Source: Amoebophrya sp. A120
Lineage: Eukaryota > Sar > Dinophyceae > Syndiniales > Amoebophryaceae
DNA: 64,000 bases
Assembly: GCA_905178155.1 (NCBI GenBank)
Contig: CAJINV010000005.1
Location: 1,452,438-1,516,437 of the forward strand
Reading direction: 5' to 3'
The notes below the pieces were generated by a model. That model was not told the origin of the DNA and ran no database searches. It saw only the letters and a program-made list of their open reading frames with translations. Made by a program: the position numbers and the translations under genes. Numbering within the stretch: position 1 is the first letter of the stretch; every line of letters starts with the position of its first letter. Positions 44,201-56,300 of the stretch are shown here, piece after piece.

Positions 44201-47200
44201 TCTTCGTTCGAATACTTGTAGAAGTCCAACCCCTGTAAATGCTGGAGAGAATCCTTGTCCACTTTCGGCACATGTTCCTGCACGGGGCCGTGGATCGTTT
44301 CGTGCGCGACCATCTTCCGAAATGCGATACTCGTATCATTTAACCGGATCAGGTGACTCGCTCTTGCAGTTGCGAAGGGGGCGAAAATGCCCTTCGGGGG
44401 GGAGAAGGGCGGGGTTTCTGGTTCGTGTTGGTGGTGTTGTGGTACCATCACGGTGGTGCTCGCGCTTCTGGTGTTTGTGCCGCCTACTGAAGTTGAGACG
44501 TCTTCGGAATCTGGGAGGTTTTGTTCGCTGCAATCATCATGATTTTCGCCCGCGAAAGTAACACCTTTGGATCCGGAACGACGCGGCTCAGTTCCGGAAA
44601 GTGGGGCTCCTTGGCCGTTGTCCAGCCCTTCGCCACAAGCCTCCTGTGGATTTTGTTCACAATTGCTTTCCAACCCCAACGCCCTAGCCCCCACATCGAC
44701 AATCATCGGCTTCAAAGTTATCTTCCGCAGGGGGGACAAAGCTCCCCTTGTCTTCCGCCTGTACGGGCTATTTCCGATCATCTCTGACGACGCAGAAACG
44801 GGAATTTTCTGCACCTCCAGATACTCCCGCCGGCTGTCCTTCTGCTGCTTTTTTATCACGGATTCGATGTTTAAGCTATTCGGAAAAAACTTCGCTTTGT
44901 CAACCTCTTCGTCCGACTTCTTGTACATCCGGCTGTGTTGCGTGAAAAACTCGCTGTGCCGCAAATCGTAGCTCGGTAGTGGCGGGTGGTTTACACTGCT
45001 GTTGTTGTGCGTCAAGAAATGCTTCTCCATCGCGCTCAAGCTCCCGCACCGCGCCATCCACTTCTCAAACGCTTTCGTGTACGGGCCAAAGGGGTCTTTG
45101 AACGTGTTCCGGTGGTTTTTCCCGATGGAGGTCGCGTGGCCGGAGGCGGTGACGATGGCGAAGTGCTGTAAGTCTGTATTCAATAACTCCCGGTTGTCGA
45201 CAAAAATCTGCTGCATTTGCTGCTGCCGGCGTAATCCCTTCGTCGTAGCACATATTCGTTTCACACAGAGCAAAACCCGTCTCGCCGTATTGCTGTTCTG
45301 CACGTGGTGGGCGAGAATTGAGGCCGGGGTTTGATGGCTAAGCGCAGTTGTTACAGTACCACCGGAAGAAGTGATTTTGCTTTTCCGCGTGCGGGACTGG
45401 AGTTCCTGCGCCGCGGTTAGAGATTGGTGGTCACGGTCACCAGCAGATGCCGGGTTGTGATTATACTCGCCGCTAGTGGAGGAGAAGCCCGCCCCACCTC
45501 GTCCCCCACCAGTCGACGATTTGCTGTTGGCCAGAACTTTGGAGCCCCTCGTCCCGACCACCGATTTGGCTCGGTTCCGCAGAAACGTCAGATTGGCCTC
45601 GTGCTCCCCGTCGTCGTCAATCAAGCTGCTGCGCGCCATCTTGTTGTTGTCCGCGATGTTGTGATGCGAGATGCACACCGTGTGGTGGACGGAGAGCTGA
45701 TGAAGCAGTTGCGGCTTTTGCTTCGAGCCGGGCAATGCGGTGCTCCCCTTCGACGACTTCGTCTTCGAAGATGTGGACTTTCTGCGGTTCATCTGCTCGT
45801 CACTGTTTTCGCTCACCCTCGGTAGATGCAGCTTCGACGTAGTTTTACTGCCAAATAGTAGACCAGCACCCCGTTGCCCCCCTTCTGCGGAAAATCCAAA
45901 ACCGCCCGAAGTAGAACTCGTCGACGAGCTTTTGCTCCCGGCGTGCGAAGCCGTCATCCTTCTTTTTTTCAAATTACTCGCCGTCGTGCTCATCATCACG
46001 GTGCTGGCCCTCGCTTTCGATCCCATAGCGCTCGTCGACGGGGTGACCACGGTTTTGCTGCCCCGTCTCTCGTTCTTCTCCTCTTGGAGTAAGAGGAGCA
46101 GATTCGTATCCGAGCAACTCCCATCGGCCATTTTGCTCCAGGATTCTAGTCCGAGTAACAGCGTCTGCAAGAAGTCGTTCGTCCGCTTCTCTTGCCGTCT
46201 TCGCAACGCGAGGTCCGCTTCCTGCGCTAGTCGCTCAGCGGCCTTGGATCTGCGGAACAGGTCGGGGGTGTTGGCGATCAGCTCCAGGAATTCCAGGAAG
46301 TCGAGGTTGCCAGACCTAAGGATGTGGTTTCAAGGATTTGACGAGAAGTGATACTGCAGCAGCAACTTGTAGTACTACACTGCGAACCCATGATTCCTTG
46401 GTCATCTTGCAACATGCGCAATTCATCAAGTTGTAGTAGATGACGATTCTGTTTTGTGATCTTTATGCAAGAACAGCAATCCATCTCCATGTATAGTACG
46501 AATCCGCATCCGCCTTCTCAATCGCCACTCTCAACGTCTCGTCGTCAAACTCCAGATCGTTTTTGAGCAAAACCGATATCCAAGAAAAAAACACTGTTAG
46601 TGTAAATTTGTGATGCTCAACATACAAGATGATTGTGGCTGTCATGTTTGGCATGCATCTTAAGGTCCATGAAAGGGCGATTTCACGTACTATCTGCGCA
46701 TGACAGGTTTTTGCTGTCATGCCAGACAAATTTGTAATGCTGTTCCTCCAATAAAAAAGTTACACCTACAATGTTTTTTTCTTGGATAACCGAAGCCAGT
46801 AGATCGTTGTCCACCGCTTCCGTTTCTTCCGACGCAAACCCGTGAAAAATCCGCAAGAACTGACACAGCTGCTTCGTGTCCCACCGCAGGGCGTCGATGA
46901 GCTCGATGAGCCTCGGTTGCTTTCCATCTTCAAACAGTTTCGGCCCATCCGGCATGTTTTTCTCCATCCAGTCTTGGAGGTTGGAGACGATGGTTAGGAA
47001 TTCCACAAAATCCAAATCGCCCGAACCGTCAATGTCCACCTTGTCGTATTCTCGTTTGATCAGCTCCTTATCATTGGGTAACAACTGCAGCGCTTGGAGG
47101 GTGGTTTTCAGTTCCAAGAAATCCATCGACTCCGATCCGTCCTCGTCGAAGCAGAGGAAGACGGTTTTCAGGGACAAGACCTGTCTGGAGGTGTAGTGTC

Positions 47201-50200
47201 TTTTCTTCAGAATCTGGATCAACGGTGGTAATCTCCCCTCAAAAATCGACTGTCGCGGTTTCGTCGGGTCCTTCATCGTTGCGGTGATGATAATGGTGTC
47301 GAACTTCTTTTCTAATTCGGCGACTTCATCCAGTTTTTGTTTGTCTTTTAGGAAAGGAGAAGCGCCGCTCTTTGGCTTTGTACTTGACGTAGAAGTTGTT
47401 CCGATGCTTGTTATAATTTCACTTGCCGCTAGATCGTGCAACTTCTTCTCCAAGACGATCTCCAAGTCCTGCATGGACAGCCTTGCGTTCCGGGCGCGGA
47501 AGATTTTCTCAACCAACGAGAGGAATTCGACGAAATCTAGGACCCCATTTCCGTCCGTGTCGTACATCTCCAACAGCATGTCCGCGCACCGCTTCGTCAC
47601 ACTCCGGTATCAAAAGAAAAAAGTTCGTCACGATCACTCATGGGCATTTTTGCAATACAAAAAATGCCTCGCCTGTCATGCGTAAACATGCATCACAGCC
47701 AAACAACATACGGGATTTCCCTTAGTGTTTCTGCAATACAAGGAAAAGCTATGATGCTAAAAAAATTGTAAATGCAAAACCCCCAATTTAGTGACTGTGA
47801 CAAACTTTTTTCTCTCCATATCCGGTCGATCGCTTTCAGCAGCGTCCAGAAGTCTTTCTGGTGCACCACGTGGGTCGTGGTCGGCTGTAGATGTAGTTCT
47901 GGCTGGGAGGTGGAGGACAGGGTCGCTGTGACAGGTAGGCGATCTAGTTCTCGTCCTGCCCCTGATGTGCCGCGCAGTACTGACATCGTAATAGCAGTAG
48001 AAGAAGGGCCGCCGGGGGTGCTTTCTGCAGCGGCAACAAGGCTGACATTGTGCTGATGTTGTTGTCCAAGAACTCCTACTCCACCTCCACCTGAAGGAGC
48101 AACGTCGTCACCGCTCCCACTGCCCCCCTTCTTCAAATCCGATAGCTCCGTGAAGCATTCAAACATGGCCAAACACAGTTCCAAATCGTCCAACGTCAAC
48201 CTCTTGTACACATACGGAATGTGCAAAGTAGACTGCGGAAACTGGGCCAATAGCAGCAAAAACGAAACGAAATGCGCGGTCAAGGGTTCTTCTTTTTTCT
48301 CCACGTGCCCAAAACCCAAATCCACACCGAGAGAAACCGCACCTGTAATCATTGGACTAGCCCTGGATTTACTTTTGCCCCAGATGTTGCTAGTTGAATC
48401 GATGGTCACCGCAGAAGAAAATCGGTGCTTCAGCAGAATACTTTTCCCGAACCGTATCTGCTCCGCCGCGCTTCGCGAGTGCTGCATCGGCCGCGAGTCG
48501 GCGGTTAGAGCGCCACCGGTACTAATAGAACTAGCGCCAGCCTTTTCCGGGGATCTGGAAAACGCGGACCGCTTCACTCGTTCTGCGAAATTTTTCACGT
48601 GTTTGTTCTCCCGTTTCAGCTTCTTGATCCGACTCCGGTTCCGCAGGTTCGTCAAGCCTCGGACTTGAAAAGCGATGTCCTCGAAGTACAGACCAGGGGA
48701 TTTTACGTGGACTTCCATTTCCTCCAGTTGACCCGCAGTTGTCATCGACGCTGCTGCGCATCCCATTATACCACTTTCCGTCGAACCATCCGGAGCTCCT
48801 GCAAAGCTCGTTTTCGTCTTCGAAGAGTGTGTCGAGGTGGACCCGACTCTCACCATTGAACTCGAGATCGTGCTGGTCGCTTTACTGGTTTGTCTGCTCG
48901 TAGTACTACTTCCGTCCGCATTCACAACTGCCACTGCCGTTGAAGTCACGGTTTTATGATGTTCTCGCCGGTCGATCGTCAAAGAGGACGCTCTTGTCGC
49001 CGTTCCCGATTCGACGGCGGTCATGGTCGTCGAAACCATCGTGCTAGTCATGGTTCCCTTGGGACTCATCATCGGACTCGCAGTTGTGCTTGGTGGTGCG
49101 GTGGATCCAGAAGGGATGTAGTTGGAAATCCCCGCGGCGCGCTTGGCCAAGGCGTCTTTCTCCTTCTGGTAATCGGGGTGGAAAACGGATTTTTTCGGCC
49201 CGCCAGCCATTAGAGTTTTTCTCTGCCCGTCCTGCTTGCGTTTGAAAAAGTTCTGCAGTCGCTGCTTCTCGTCTTCCGTGTCGGAGAGGTTCGCTGCTGA
49301 CGTGTTTGTTCTAGTATCACCCCGCTCTGACTTGGAAGTCGGTGACATTTGCTGAACCGACGCTCTAGAAGTCGTGTTACTGTTCGCCATTTTCGGCGAC
49401 AGTGACCGGGAGGAACTCGCTTTCGACTTGCCGACGACAGGCATGGAAGCCCGCGAACTGTAAGTCTTGTCGAATATGTTGAAACTCTCGTCTTCAAGCC
49501 CCGAGCTCGCGCAGCTGTACCGAGAGTCCTTGCTGTTGCTCTTGGCGCGCCGATCGAAATCAACAGTGACGGATTTGGTTTTTCCAACATTTTGATGTTG
49601 TGCGCCGCTGAAGGAGCTGCCTGAAGCGATCGCGACAGAATTGGTCGCGGCCGCCCCGGGTGGGTGAAAATGTCCGCCTACAGGTGGTTGTCCCGCCCTC
49701 GCCCCACCCAGTTGGGTCAGCGCAGCTAACTCGTGGTGCTGAAGGGTCAAGGGTTCGACAGCCGCTTTGGGATCGGGTAAATCCAAAACCCCGCGGAGCA
49801 GCTCCTCGACGAAGCTCAAATCCAGCTCTTCCTCGGGCAGAATCTTCCGCAGAATTTCCAGGCAAACCTCGCAGTCGATCTTCGGTAATTCGCCCGTGAT
49901 CCCCTTCCGCGCTCGTCGAATCTTCTCATCCACGGTGGTTCTGACCTTCGCGACCTGGAGTGGGGGCTGCTGCTGCTGAAATTCACTGAAGTTGGAAAAT
50001 GCAGCTGGTAGTTCCTCGGCCTCAGAGTCGTCTTCTTCTCTGGTTGCCTTTGCTGGAGCTGCGGTGGCTTTGGACATCTTGTAGTAGGCCAGAAACATGC
50101 ACTTCAAGGAAAAAACGTCGTCCGCGTTCCAACCTTTTTCCTGATTAATAGGTGCAGTTTCACATTTTCATTCAAGATGCGATTGCGAACGCGGTGGCGG

Positions 50201-50912
50201 CTGCACTGCGCGCGATAGAGCTTAGGCTTGTGCTATTCGCCAGGCGCATCTGTATAGTTGCATTCCTGACATCCACTCCCACATGCACATCCTGAATCGC
50301 ATAGGCTTCGTCAACAACAAAAAAAGAGGCGAGTTTATACCTTCAAAACTTGCAGGATCTCGACCTTTCCGAGCTCCAACGTGTCGATGGTCTCGTCCGG
50401 AGACAGCTCCTCGACCACCAGCTTCACAAACTCGTCAAAGTCCAGGGATCCGTTGCCGTCCAGGTCGTATTTGGCATGGAGGTCGAGGATGACGTGCGCC
50501 GGCAACTCGATGCTGAAAGCGGAGAGAAGGCCGACCTAGAAGTATGTGAAATCATACGACGTCCTCCTCACATTCCAGGGATCTCTTATGCAACTGCAAG
50601 AAGATGAGAACTCTACTCGTTGATTCGTTTCTTTTCATACATGGCAACTCGGTATCATAAATATTCATACATACTTACCAGTTCCCCGGTGCTGATGGAT
50701 CCAGACCGAGTGACGTCGAACACATCAAAGACCTCGCGTAAGACAAGCATTGCCACCCCAGCCTTGTTTGCGATCGCGACGGCGTTTCCTGAACCAGCTT
50801 CGTCGACCGGATTATTTTCAGTTGATCCTGAGGAGGAAGATGCTCCACCTGCGTGGTCCATAGCGATGGACGGATCGCTTGCGGTTGGCATCGTGACGAC
50901 ACTGGGCGACAT
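38236..50912 (-). CDS. Giant EF-hand and leucine-rich-repeat protein, 3904 residues, six exons
   Basis: Proposed join of 50912..50679, 50535..50341, 50140..47821, 47602..46789, 46571..46500 and 46315..38236, an exact multiple of three. Introns 1, 2 and 5 are GT-AG (143, 200, 184 nt); junctions 3 and 4 are introners. Six EF-hand-like Ca2+ loops are seen: FDVTRSGSIS and YDLDGNGSLDF (exons 1-2), YDTDGNGVLDF, FDEDGSESMDF and VDIDGSGDLDF (exon 4), and ADADSSGNLDF, completed only when exons 5 and 6 are joined. Exon 3 is long, Ser/Thr-rich and disordered. The last exon holds more low complexity, then leucine-rich repeats at about 2600-3060 (LRRLDLQGF, LQKLDLSRN, LEHLDLSYN, LLSLDLAHS, LRSLFLAGS). The C-terminal 850 residues are unrecognised. 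Likely a Ca2+-responsive scaffold; partner and location unknown. An upstream exon cannot be excluded. Confidence 0.8.
46577..46788. mobile_element. 212-bp introner between exons 4 and 5 of the EF-hand/LRR gene
   Basis: Flanked by ACCGA at 46572-46576 and 46789-46793 (TCGGT on the gene strand). Gene-strand ends are TATCCAAGAAAAAAACATTG and, inverted, TATCCAAGAAAAAAACACTG: 18 of 20 terminal bases from TATCCAAG onward match before the repeat weakens. GCATGACA and TGTCATGC occur inside. Exact removal reads LLASVLLKNDLEFDDE in frame. Confidence 0.85.
47608..47820. mobile_element. 213-bp introner between exons 3 and 4 of the EF-hand/LRR gene
   Basis: Flanked by TCCGG at 47603-47607 and 47821-47825 (CCGGA on the gene strand). 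Gene-strand ends are TATGGAGAGAAAAAAGTTTG and, inverted, TATCAAAAGAAAAAAGTTCG, with the match continuing through TCAC. GCATGACA lies inside. Exact removal reads LLKAIDRSVTKRCADML in frame and leads straight into an EF-hand. Confidence 0.85.
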
Positions 50913-53306
50913 GTCAAGCACGGAAAGCGGGGTGTGGAGGCAAGGGCTGCTCCTCAGTTAGTGTCGGAATTGACTAGCTGTATACTGCGCCAAACTTTGT
51001 CTCTGAGTGTGACCCGCATCTTCAGCGAGCGAGCTCGTAGTGCCCGCACGTCGTTATCTGATTTCGCTTCGTGGAGGCAGCTGTTACTGTTTTTAGCAGC
51101 GCCCCCCTAACTTTTACAGGACTGGGCCCAGGTGCTAGCTTTTCCTATCTAGAAACATGTTGCGAGATGAAACAGGCATACCTATGAGCAAGAATCATGC
51201 CACTCCTGGCTAGTCATTTTCTGTTTCTACAGCCACTCCCGGTCCTGCCGAAGCAGACGACACACATAAGTAGACAACTAGTGCGCCGCACGCGCGAGGG
51301 GCTTGTACGTAGTGGCTTAGGCCTCGCCAATCGAAGGAACAACCCTAGCGCGCGCCAGATGCTGCTGGGCGACACATCCTCCGAAACAATTCAAAACCCC
51401 ACAACACCTACTGTCGCCTGGCGAGGGGAAAAACTGCAACACACGGGCCCACCCACAAGGGAAAACGAACAACGCTGGCCCCGCGGACCCGCCAACAGAA
51501 CGACAAAAGCGCGCGCCGCCACTGACTGCTAGCTTGCTGCGGCCAGCGCCCGACAAGCTGGCCCTGCGCGCATACAACCATGCGCGCCGACGGGCCAAAA
51601 TCCGCGTCGGCACGCAAACATAACAAGGGGAGCCACCCCGGCCCCGAATGAAAAACGATCGGCGCCCGACAACCAACCGCCCGGGGCCGACGGGTGACGC
51701 CAATGGGGGCGGGGCCCCACCCTGCAACCGCTCGCGCCCCTGCAAAACCCAAATCGCCCGGGCCGGGGCATGCGCGGGCTGCCTTTGCTTGCGCAATGGA
51801 AGACACGAAAAACGACCCCCGGCGGGCAGAAGGAGAAACAGAGAAGCGAGGGCGGGACTGCAATCGTCGGGATCGGGGCCTTCTGCAAAGTGGCCACAGC
51901 CTGCGCCTGGCCCGGGCGGCCGTGCTGGGCCTCGGGCGCGATCCCGATCCGATCTCGCAAAAACCTCTAGGCGAGGGCGACGGGCAGCGCCGGGCCCATG
52001 CCCCTGCTGCTCGGCGGACGGAGGAGGGGGCCCGGTGCTGCTCCCTCGCCTCCCTCAGAACTACCGGGCTGGCGCGGGCCAGGGGCCCGGGAGCTCCGCA
52101 AGAGAGGGCGGGCGGGCGCCATGCATCGGAGCCCACCGCTCCGGGCTGAGCCAACTGCAAGGCCGCGCGCGCGGCTTTTGGCAAAAGATAGCAGGGGCGC
52201 GCGGGGGGCTGGGAGAGTGCCGCCGCCGCCCGCCCGGGCCGGGGCTGGCCCTTGGACAATCAAAACAACCCGCGCCCGGCCTTGCCTCCAGATCGATGTC
52301 ACGCGGGGCGCTTTTTTCACTCGCAACAGCGCGGGGGCCCTGCCAGCCGGGCAAATTCGGCGGCGGCGGCGCTGCGTGCTCGCGCGCCCCCCAAAAAGTC
52401 GCGCGCCTCTTCCGCTGCGCCGCCTGCGTAAGGCCCGCCCGCCTTTTAAGACCGAAGGCGCCGGGGCCGGGGGGCCAGCCTGAAGCGCCCCGCGGCAACT
52501 TTCGCCACAATACCAGGGCGACGCGCGTCGGGGCTTTTTGCGACGGCGCCCCATCCTCCATATGCAGCATTCTCGGAAGCCCTTGAAGCGTGGCGCCGGG
52601 GTGAAGTCCTTGGGCTGGTCCATGGGCTGGCTGTGTCTCCGACTGCACAAATAAAGCGCCCCGGTATGTGCTGTTTTCGGCGCAGCTATCTGACGCATTG
52701 CCTCTGGCGCTACGACACACTTACACGACGGCGCGCCCCCGAAGGCAGACATGAACTGCGTCACATCTTGGGCGCGCTATGTATCTGTTCCAGCCCGTGA
52801 GAACATCACCCTCCAAGAACTGGAGCCAAGAAGTCACGGAGTCAAGTGGTCGCGAAGTGCTCGCAAATAACGCGAAACACACTCACGTCGCTTTGCTCGT
52901 TAACGTTACCTTGTTGTTCTGTGTCCAATAAATTCATCCACTTCAATATCAATACATTTGATTTCTTTCTTGTCAGCGCAGCTATTCGTCGTTCCTCTCC
53001 AGTATTGGTAAACATGGAGAGGCGCCGCCAGGTTTCGTTGTGTCAATAATATCATACAGGGGATTTCTGGAATCCCGTAAACCTTTCAAAAAGTGCAATT
53101 TTACTACATAAAAAGCTTTTTCCAATGTCCAATCCTACAGCGATAAACAGAGACTTAGGTGGCGTAATGTAGATAAAATTGTCGTAGTATATGTTCCTTT
53201 TCCTCGTGATCGTGTTCGTACATTGTCTCTCTAAAATTGGAATTCTACAGCTCGTTTTCCTTCTTGTCGTAGAAATGTAAATGCCTCTCCCCCGGCCGCG
53301 TCTGCG
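50913..53306. other. 2.4-kb spacer with GC-rich island (about 51.2-52.8 kb)
   Basis: The island is GC-rich, with overlapping ORFs on both strands (for example 51408-52259 minus and 51648-52586 plus) that show no domain. AT-rich DNA flanks it. No convincing terminal repeats or RNA genes were found. Confidence 0.55.
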
Positions 53307-56300
53307 TCATTCAACCTTTCCAACATTCCCCGTTGATATCCTATTCCGGTACAATTTGCTGAAAAACCCGTCCGGCCTTTCTAACAACTCCTTAGGCGCC
53401 CCTGCTTCCACTAGCTTGCCATGATCCAAAACAACAATCCTATCCGCGTCTCGGATCGTCTCGATCCGGTGCGCAATCACCAGTCTGGTGTGCCCGGCGA
53501 ACGCGGGGCCGCGCAGAACCTCTTGGATTTTTTCATCCGTCGCCGCGTCAACGACTGAGGTAGCTTCGTCGAGTAGAAGGATCCGCTTGCTGTTCGCTGG
53601 CAGAATCTCCGCTATAGCGTTGCCTTGGTCAACATTTCCTACTGGAGGGACTGCCGGACTGGTTGCGGCGCTCGTTTTGGAGTTCAGATCGGCAATGGCG
53701 CGAGCCAGACAGATCAACTGCCGTTCACCCATGGACCAGTTGCTACCGTTCGCCGCGACGGGGAGCGACAAAATTTTGTTCGCGTGGGAAGTGGCTGTTT
53801 GCTCCTCAAGAAATAGGACGTCAGCTCCGTTCTGGTCGCCCGCTGCAGCACCCACCTCATCTGATTTCGTACCATCCACCTCTTCCGCCCGATCCTGGTC
53901 GTGCTGGTGTACTGGAACCTGCGCTTGTTCCAACGCTTGCATCACTTCGTCGTCCGACAAACGTTTGAAAACGTCCACGTTGTCGCGCAACGTTCCGGAA
54001 AACAGAACCGGGTCCTGTGGAATGATGGTGACGAACTTGCGGAGAGTTTGCAGCGGAAGCTCGGAGATGTCGAAGCCAGAATTTGTTGATGCGTCGCTGG
54101 TTCCATCGTGAATATTTCCAAGAAAGATTTTCCCCTTGTGTAACGGAACGAGCCTCAGCAACATCGCGAACAAACTGCTCTTTCCACTCCCGGTTCTGCC
54201 GCAGATCCCGATACACTCTCCGGCTTTGATTGTCAGTGAGAAATCTTGCACCGCTGGCGGTAGACCTGGTCGGTAGATCAACTCGCAGTTTTGGAACGTG
54301 ATCTCGTTTTTCAGGTTGAACTTGTTGGAGTTAAGCGGTTTTGTTGATGCAACTGTGGTAGGTTTCATTGCAGCAGTAACTGCTTGCTGCAATTCTCCTC
54401 GTTGCTCCAACAGCGCCGGCTCAAGTAGCAATTTCCCCAGGACCGTCGGTTTCGACGCTGCGGCCGCTTCTTCTAATGTAGCGAAAGAGGTTGATTTTCT
54501 CCTTTTCGTGGTTCTTTTGACTAACGCGTACGCTGGGTAGTTTTCATCTTCCAATGGCAATCGAGAATACTCGTACACCCTCTCGACCGCGTTCAGCTGC
54601 GCCTCCACCTGCGCCCAGGATTTCGCCGCCATGTTCATGTTCATGATGATGTTGAAGCTCATGGTGATGGAAAGCCCCAACATCCCCGGGTTCATACTGT
54701 TCGGCTCTAGTTCGTTTAGGAGGAGGAGGGAGAGACTGCAGCCGCCAATCACAAGGGCACCAAGGAGCATTAGGACCTGAAAACTGGAATGTATATCTTA
54801 ATCTAAATCTTGTATCACTCCTTGTTTTCAGTTTGCGTGGGGTCATCATGGCTCCATCGTTTCTGGAAAAACAAAAACAACGTGATGTCACTGCTCCACT
54901 ACACAACCAATACCGTTGTCAGCCACAATTCCAACAGCCGCGCCGTCTGAAACGCGACCAAATTCTCCTGCAACAACTTCGCATACTGCTCCGAAAAGGT
55001 CTCGTGCACCCGAAACGAGCGCACGATCACCAGTCCCTGCTGGCTCAACTCGGTCAATTTCGAGGTGACCGGGCCGCGGGTCACCGCTTCTAGTCTTTGG
55101 AGGTTTGTGCTGGAAAACCGGTAATACAGGGTCAAGTAGTAATACAGCACCGCAACGACGACCAGAAACGCCACGAAAAAGTAGCTGGTCGCGGAGATCA
55201 CGATGAGAATCGACACGCATCTCAACCCGCACATCAGCAGGAACTGCACGCGATCCGGTAGCATCATGTCAATGTCGTTGATGTCCTTCGTCACGCGGGT
55301 CAAAATTCTACCGCTAGGCGTCTTTTCAAAAAATATATACGGGGCGAAGAAGAGCGCGTAGAGCATTTGCCGGTGGAGATTTCTGCCAGAGTAGTACCCA
55401 AAATACGCCGTCCACACGGATCGGAGCAGCTGCGCGCAGAGATAGAAGAACGCAATCAGGCCGTAAATCCCGAGGTAAAAACCCAAGGGTTGCTCGGAAA
55501 AGCTGTCATTGGTCCATTGCGCCAGCCAGGCGTCGATCCCCACGTAACCTGCCTCGGCGAGAACAAAAGAGCCAAGGAAGAGACCGGCGTAGACGAAGGA
55601 ATGGTTGCCGGAGAGGAGGTACACCGCCCATACCTGGAGGGAAACGGCGCCTTCTTCCTTCGTTTCCTTCTCGACCAACGTGGTTTGCGCAACGGCTTTG
55701 GCGATCGGGGTCGCGGGGAGAGCTTCGGTTGCGCTTTCTGCTGCATCCGGTGCTGATTCATCGACGAGAGTAATTTGTTCAATTGCAGCAGTGTCGTCAC
55801 GCAATGCTTTTCCCACCTGGACCTGACCTTCCTTCGACGTCACAGACTCGAGCACACGCTGCAAGTACGAGCACTTCGCAGCAAACCTGTCTCCGTTAGG
55901 AGCTGGAGTCATCGTTGCGGCCTGTATTCTGTAGTTTGGATTTTTCTGCGCAGTCACTGTGCCACCGCTCGCGACTTGCAGGATTTGATCTATCGCTGGA
56001 TCAAGGTCGCCGGTTATGGTTTCAACTGATGTAGCTGGCTCAGCGGGCGGGCTGTGGACGAGAGGATCGCTGTTACTTGCATCCGGCGCCGGCAAATCAT
56101 TTTCGTTCTTCACCTGCAGCTCCTCGCTCTCGTCAATGTTCCTTGCCACCGCAGAAGTCAACAACCCCACGTTGTGTGTGACCAAGATCACGGTCGTTCC
56201 AAAAACGCTGTTGTACAGTTTCAAGTTGCGAAAAACTTTCCTCGTCACGTGAACATCCCAGGCGGAAAAAACGTCGTCTAACAGAAGAACGGAAAACCGC

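Noticed and set aside
51408-52586. Long ORFs on both strands of the 51-52.8 kb island
   Set aside because: Mutually overlapping and low-complexity, with no domain signal.
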